From: an uncultured Bacteroidales bacterium
Lineage (GTDB): Bacteria > Bacteroidota > Bacteroidia > Bacteroidales > Paludibacteraceae
Reading direction: 5' to 3'
DNA length: 8,008 bases
NCBI GenBank assembly: GCA_937907165.1
Contig: CALCUH010000031.1
Span: 1 to 8,008 of the forward strand
Under the pieces are notes generated by a model. It was not told the DNA's origin. It did not search any database and saw only the letters and a program-made list of their open reading frames with translations. Positions within the stretch are counted from its first letter, which is position 1. Each line of letters begins with the position of its first letter. Position numbers and translations under genes: made by a program. This document shows, one piece after another, positions 5,223 through 8,008 of the stretch.

Positions 5223-6887
5223 ATGAAATCAGATTACGTAAAAGTATTTGAGAAATCCTTCAGAGACAATTGGGATCTCATGGCTATGACGGATTATATA
5301 TCCAAGCAAAATTTCACCTATGCGCAAGTAGCCGAAGAGGTAGCTAAGTTGCATTTGTTGTTTTCTGAGTTAAACATAAAGAAAGAAGATAAGATAGCGT
5401 TGGTAGGTAGGAACACGCCGATGTGGGGAATCACCTTTTTGGCGGTTGAGACATATGGGGCGGTGATTGTGCCGATTCTTCAGGATTTCCATCAGGACGA
5501 CATCCATCACATTGTGAATCATTCCGAGGCCACATTATTATTCCTTTCAGATAATATATGGGAGAATATTGATGAGAATAGAATCCCTAATGTACGTGGT
5601 ATATTTTCCATTACCGATTTCAGATGCTTGTATCAGGGACAGGGCGAGACCATTCAAAAGACGATGAAGAGTTTGAATGAGCAATTCGCTCAGAAATATC
5701 CGAATGGATTCAGCAAAGAAGATGTGAAATATGAAGAGAAGGATGATGAGGAGTTGGTGATGATTAGTTACACATCCGGAACCACAGGTTTCAGCAAGGG
5801 TGTGATGATTTCTGGAAAGAATTTCTTATTCAATATACGTTTTAGTTTGGCGTCCGACCAAGCGTCCAAAGGAAGCACGGTGTTGTCTATGTTGCCTTTG
5901 GCTCATGTTTACGGATTGTTAGGCGAGTTCATGGTGCAGATCGCGGCAGGAGCTCATGTCTATTTCTTGAATCGTCTGCCATCTCCGAAGGTCTTGATTA
6001 AGGCGTTCAGCGATGTTCGTCCGAATTGCATTTTCTTAGTACCACTTGTGATTGAGAAGATATACAAGAACCAGATTCTTCCGACTGTCAATAAGACGTC
6101 CATGAAGTTGGCGCTCAGCATACCGGGGCTCAATTCGAAGGTGCATTCCGAAATCCGCAAAAAGTTGGTCGATACGTTCGGTGGTAATTTCGGAGCCATT
6201 GTGATAGGTGGCGCCGCATTGAACGAGGAGACTGCGCGTTTCTTGGACAAGGTTAAATTCCCTTATGTGATAGGTTATGGCATGACGGAGTGCGCTCCGC
6301 TCGTGGGTTATGCTCCATATGAGGAGTTCGTTCCGACATCCGCAGGTAAGTTGTTGCCTGGTATGGAGTACAAGATTCTTTCTGACAATCCGAAGAAGGA
6401 ACCCGGAGAGATTTTGCTGAGGGGCGATAATGTGATGATGGGCTACTATAACAATCCGGAGGCTACCGCCGCTGCTCTTGACAGTGAGGGATGGCTTCAT
6501 ACGGGTGATGTCGGTATCATCGACGAGAAAAAAAATATATTCTTGAAGGGACGTTGTAAGAATATGTTGTTGGGTCCTTCCGGTCAGAATATCTATCCAG
6601 AGATCATCGAGGCGAGATTGAACAATATGCCTTTCGTTTCTGAGTGTATTGTGACACAACAAAACAATAAATTGGTCGCTTTGGTATATCCTGATTATGC
6701 GGCTATGGATGAGAGCCATATCCAGAAAGATTCCTTGGACGTCGTGATGGAGGAAAATCGAACAAATTTGAACAAAATCGGTGCTTCTTATGAGGCGATC
6801 ACGAAGATAATTATTTATCCAAATGAATTCGAAAAGACCCCAAAGAAGAGCATTAAGAGATATTTGTACGAGAATTTGAATTCATGA
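5223..6887 (+). CDS. AMP-forming long-chain acyl-CoA ligase-like protein
   Basis: The 554-residue protein belongs to the ANL adenylate-forming superfamily and most resembles long-chain fatty acid CoA ligases, which activate a fatty acid with ATP to acyl-AMP and then form acyl-CoA. Visible core motifs are the P-loop-like YTSGTTGFSKG (183-193), the adenine-binding GYGMTE (351-356), the ribose-binding HTGD (426-429), the hinge KGRCKN (442-447) and GQNIYPEIIE (454-463). Length fits short FadD-like enzymes. There is no membrane segment, so it is probably cytoplasmic or membrane-peripheral. At the A10 site the usual TPxGKI is TPKKSIKR (539-546), so Ser543 stands where the adenylation lysine is expected, with lysines at 541, 542 and 545 nearby. 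The gene appears monocistronic, with its own promoter, Shine-Dalgarno and terminator. An acyl-ACP synthetase or another carboxylate substrate is possible; the superfamily is certain, the substrate is not. Confidence 0.93.
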   Translation: MKSDYVKVFEKSFRDNWDLMAMTDYISKQNFTYAQVAEEVAKLHLLFSELNIKKEDKIALVGRNTPMWGITFLAVETYGAVIVPILQDFHQDDIHHIVNHSEATLLFLSDNIWENIDENRIPNVRGIFSITDFRCLYQGQGETIQKTMKSLNEQFAQKYPNGFSKEDVKYEEKDDEELVMISYTSGTTGFSKGVMISGKNFLFNIRFSLASDQASKGSTVLSMLPLAHVYGLLGEFMVQIAAGAHVYFLNRLPSPKVLIKAFSDVRPNCIFLVPLVIEKIYKNQILPTVNKTSMKLALSIPGLNSKVHSEIRKKLVDTFGGNFGAIVIGGAALNEETARFLDKVKFPYVIGYGMTECAPLVGYAPYEEFVPTSAGKLLPGMEYKILSDNPKKEPGEILLRGDNVMMGYYNNPEATAAALDSEGWLHTGDVGIIDEKKNIFLKGRCKNMLLGPSGQNIYPEIIEARLNNMPFVSECIVTQQNNKLVALVYPDYAAMDESHIQKDSLDVVMEENRTNLNKIGASYEAITKIIIYPNEFEKTPKKSIKRYLYENLNS

Positions 6888-6892
6888 TGCCC

Positions 6893-6919
6893 AAAACGAC
6901 TGATTTAATCTGTTGTTTT
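6893..6919 (+). terminator. Terminator of the acyl-CoA ligase gene
   Basis: AAAACGAC (6893-6900) pairs with GTTGTTTT (6912-6919) with one G-U. An inner GAT/ATC stem closes a three-base loop, with a T-T mismatch between the two stems. It begins five bases after the stop codon and its right arm ends in four T residues, followed by AT-rich sequence. The stem is weak in GC, so termination may be partial. Confidence 0.6.
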
Positions 6920-7003
6920 ATAAAAGTTTATATATTTTACTAAAAAAATCGTGGATTGAATAAAAAAAAATGGATGAAAAGGATAGTTGTAAAAAAAAAT
7001 ATA

Positions 7004-7011
7004 TAACTTTG
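7004..7011 (+). promoter_or_regulatory. Promoter -7 box of the repeat lipoprotein gene
   Basis: TAACTTTG is an exact TAnnTTTG match. The nearest TTG upstream (6987-6989) is closer than the usual 19-20 bases, so the -33 element is poor. Transcription from about 7018 would give a leader of roughly 60 bases that is almost entirely A and T, with an A run immediately before the ATG at 7080. Confidence 0.5.
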
Positions 7012-7079
7012 TGGTGTTTTTAGAAATAGAAAAAGGAAATATAATTAGAATCGTTGTTTAATTTTTTAATAATAAAAAA

Positions 7080-7307
7080 ATGAAAAAAGTAGTTTTATTT
7101 TTCGCTATTTCAGCTGCATTCGCATGCGCATCTTGTGATGACACTAACAAAACAGTTACTCCTAATGAGGACACATTGGCTGCTGTTGTAGACACAACTG
7201 TTGCTGAGGCTATCGATTCAGCTGCTGCTGTTATTGATTCAGCTGCTGCTGTAGTAGATTCAGCTGCTGCTGTAGTTGATTCAGCTGCTGCTGTTGTTGC
7301 AGAATAA
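7080..7307 (+). CDS. Small Ala/Val-rich repeat lipoprotein, function unknown
   Basis: The 75-residue protein starts with an export signal (KKVVLFFAISAAFACASC). Cys19, preceded by CAS and followed by two Asp, is the likely lipidated residue; the Cys at the lipobox -3 position is not the usual Leu, and Cys16 is an alternative. A short acidic and polar spacer (20-44) leads to four consecutive seven-residue units, DSAAAVI then DSAAAVV three times (46-73), and the protein ends VVAE. A seven-residue period with Ala and Val fits an amphipathic helix or Ala-type coiled coil, so a Lpp-like envelope fibre can be imagined, but this is inference. Similar short Ala/Val/Asp-rich lipoproteins occur in Bacteroidetes without known function. 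It lacks a Shine-Dalgarno but has a -7 box and a strong terminator, suggesting a short, well-expressed mRNA. Codons end mostly in A or T. Confidence 0.8.
   Translation: MKKVVLFFAISAAFACASCDDTNKTVTPNEDTLAAVVDTTVAEAIDSAAAVIDSAAAVVDSAAAVVDSAAAVVAE
7215..7298 (+). repeat. Four tandem 21-bp repeats within the lipoprotein gene
   Basis: The units are 7215-7235, 7236-7256, 7257-7277 and 7278-7298. Each begins GATTCAGCTGCTGCTGT and they differ only in the last four bases (TATT, AGTA, AGTT, TGTT). The unit length is a multiple of three, so gain or loss of copies keeps the frame and changes the protein by seven residues. Near-identity at silent positions suggests recent duplication. Confidence 0.92.
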
Positions 7308-7324
7308 TCGATTGTAGATTGAGA

Positions 7325-7361
7325 AACAAAAAAGGCGGACTTCGGTTCGCCTTCTTTGTTT
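7325..7361 (+). terminator. UUCG-loop terminator after the repeat lipoprotein gene
   Basis: AAGGCGGAC (7332-7340) pairs with GTTCGCCTT (7345-7353), with one G-U, across a UUCG tetraloop closed by C-G, one of the most stable RNA loops. The stem extends outward through a mismatch with AACAAA (7325-7330) and TTTGTT (7355-7360), giving a T-rich 3' side. It begins 18 bases after the stop codon. The A-rich left arm might let it work in the other direction too. Confidence 0.9.
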
Positions 7362-7436
7362 ATTATGGGTAGTGAGTGTCTGTCCGTGAAAAAAATCTAC
7401 ACATTTTAATTAATTTTTAGGTTTATTGGTTTAAAT

Positions 7437-7470
7437 ATTGTCGACACTATTGTTAAATATTATAATTTTG
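7437..7470 (+). promoter_or_regulatory. Candidate promoter of the second lipoprotein gene
   Basis: TAATTTTG (7463-7470) is an exact TAnnTTTG box. ATTG at 7437-7440 is a possible -33 element, although the 22-base gap is slightly long. A start near 7477 would leave a short leader ending in a T run, with no Shine-Dalgarno before the ATG at 7504. Confidence 0.5.
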
Positions 7471-7503
7471 TGACAGATAAAAAGGTATAAGCGTTTTTTT
7501 TCT

Positions 7504-7899
7504 ATGAAACACTTGGTTCAAATAATCGTTTTGTCTTCTGTCCTTGTGTCGTGCCAATATGTGACTGAGACGAAGAAAGAGGTGGCAGTCAAGTCTTATT
7601 CCGAGATGACTCCGGAGGAGCAGCTTGCTGATGAACGTAATTTTGTGGTAAATATGGCTGCCGTGAATTATTTAGACTTGGCGACCGTAGTAGCCGACAC
7701 GATGTATGTCGGATGTCCTTCACGTCGGGGAGAGGAACATTTCCAGGATAATTTGGCTAGGACATTTCTTCATGACGTAAGGAAAGCGGGTTATCAACAT
7801 ATTAATTGTTGCCGTATTATTAGTACGTCGCATGATTATGTTTGGAATGATTCGATCGTTCAGGGAAAGAAAATAGGGGAGGCGTTCGCTGAAAATTAA
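7504..7899 (+). CDS. Predicted lipoprotein, unknown function
   Basis: I do not recognise this 131-residue protein. Its N-terminus is a typical lipoprotein signal, KHLVQIIVLSSVLVSC, with lipobox LVSC (14-17) and Cys17 as the lipidated residue, so it is expected to be anchored in the envelope. The mature part is mixed: a charged stretch with MTPEEQLADERNF (35-47), a hydrophobic helix-like segment (NMAAVNYLDLATVVADT, 50-66), then YVGCPSRRGEEHFQDNLARTFLHDVRKAGY and a Cys pair (Cys102, Cys103), plus Cys71. The three cysteines could form a disulfide or bind metal, but no known site is evident. It shares lipoprotein targeting with the gene before it but not sequence. A promoter lies between them and a terminator follows the upstream gene, so it is probably transcribed separately. 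It ends in TAA followed by AT-rich sequence without a clear hairpin. Confidence 0.78.
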   Translation: MKHLVQIIVLSSVLVSCQYVTETKKEVAVKSYSEMTPEEQLADERNFVVNMAAVNYLDLATVVADTMYVGCPSRRGEEHFQDNLARTFLHDVRKAGYQHINCCRIISTSHDYVWNDSIVQGKKIGEAFAEN

Positions 7900-7937
7900 T
7901 TATAAAATTTATTAATTTATTATTAAAAACTTTATAT

Positions 7938-7945
7938 TAAATTTG
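7938..7945 (+). promoter_or_regulatory. Possible promoter -7 box for a gene beyond the right edge
   Basis: TAAATTTG matches the TAnnTTTG box, but no TTG is found at the right distance upstream and the region is extremely AT-rich, where such matches arise easily. No start codon with an open frame follows before the window ends. Confidence 0.25.
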
Positions 7946-8008
7946 CTAATATAAATATACAATCACAGATAATTCATATGTAATCGCATTTTTAGCCGTA
8001 CATTGATT

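Noticed and set aside
6036..6719. 227-residue open frame opposite the ligase gene
   Set aside because: It is fully antisense to conserved ligase motifs and has no recognisable features or promoter.
7215..7298. Regularly spaced repeats resembling a CRISPR array
   Set aside because: The units are directly adjacent 21-bp tandem copies without spacers, in frame inside a lipoprotein gene.

Overview
The window looks like chromosomal DNA from a Bacteroidetes species, most likely order Bacteroidales. Three things point there. Several intergenic regions carry the phylum's characteristic promoter, a -7 box of the form TAnnTTTG with TTG or TTTG about 19-20 bases upstream. Most genes lack a Shine-Dalgarno sequence and have A/T-rich leaders instead. 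The tRNA gene does not encode its CCA end. The species cannot be named from the sequence alone.

Layout, left to right. (1) Positions 1-710, plus strand: the C-terminal end of a type I restriction enzyme R subunit (HsdR), cut by the window edge and closed by a nested hairpin terminator near 800-840. A promoter-like sequence points back into it on the minus strand (761-792). (2) Positions 910-1089, minus strand: a complete tRNA-Arg(ACG) with its own promoter and terminator. Its D and T loops carry an unusual paired change that suggests a U19-A56 tertiary pair in place of G19-C56. (3) Positions 1094-4785, minus strand: three tightly spaced genes read in the order outer-membrane beta-barrel protein with a long disordered N-terminal half, secreted family 9 glycoside hydrolase (cellulase type), and TrmH/SpoU-family RNA methyltransferase. 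Gaps of 13 and 7 bases suggest one transcription unit. (4) Positions 4786-5222: a 437-base divergent intergenic region with a long inverted repeat, a cluster of GTGC(GC)AAAA sites and a near-consensus promoter. (5) Positions 5223-6887, plus strand: a long-chain acyl-CoA ligase-like AMP-forming enzyme followed by a hairpin terminator. (6) Positions 7080-7899, plus strand: two small predicted lipoproteins, each with a promoter-like -7 box. The first ends in four 21-bp repeats encoding DSAAAV(V/I) and is followed by a strong terminator with a UUCG loop. The last 109 bases are AT-rich and hold at most a weak promoter for a gene beyond the edge.

Functionally this is mostly housekeeping and cell-envelope sequence: cellulose or beta-glucan breakdown at the cell surface, fatty acid activation, RNA modification and two envelope lipoproteins. 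The restriction gene on the left, abutting the 3' side of a tRNA gene, is the only clearly accessory component. No complete undescribed system is evident. The best leads are the tRNA loop covariation, the tethered barrel beside the GH9 enzyme, the repeat lipoprotein, and the cis elements around 761-792 and 5026-5098.
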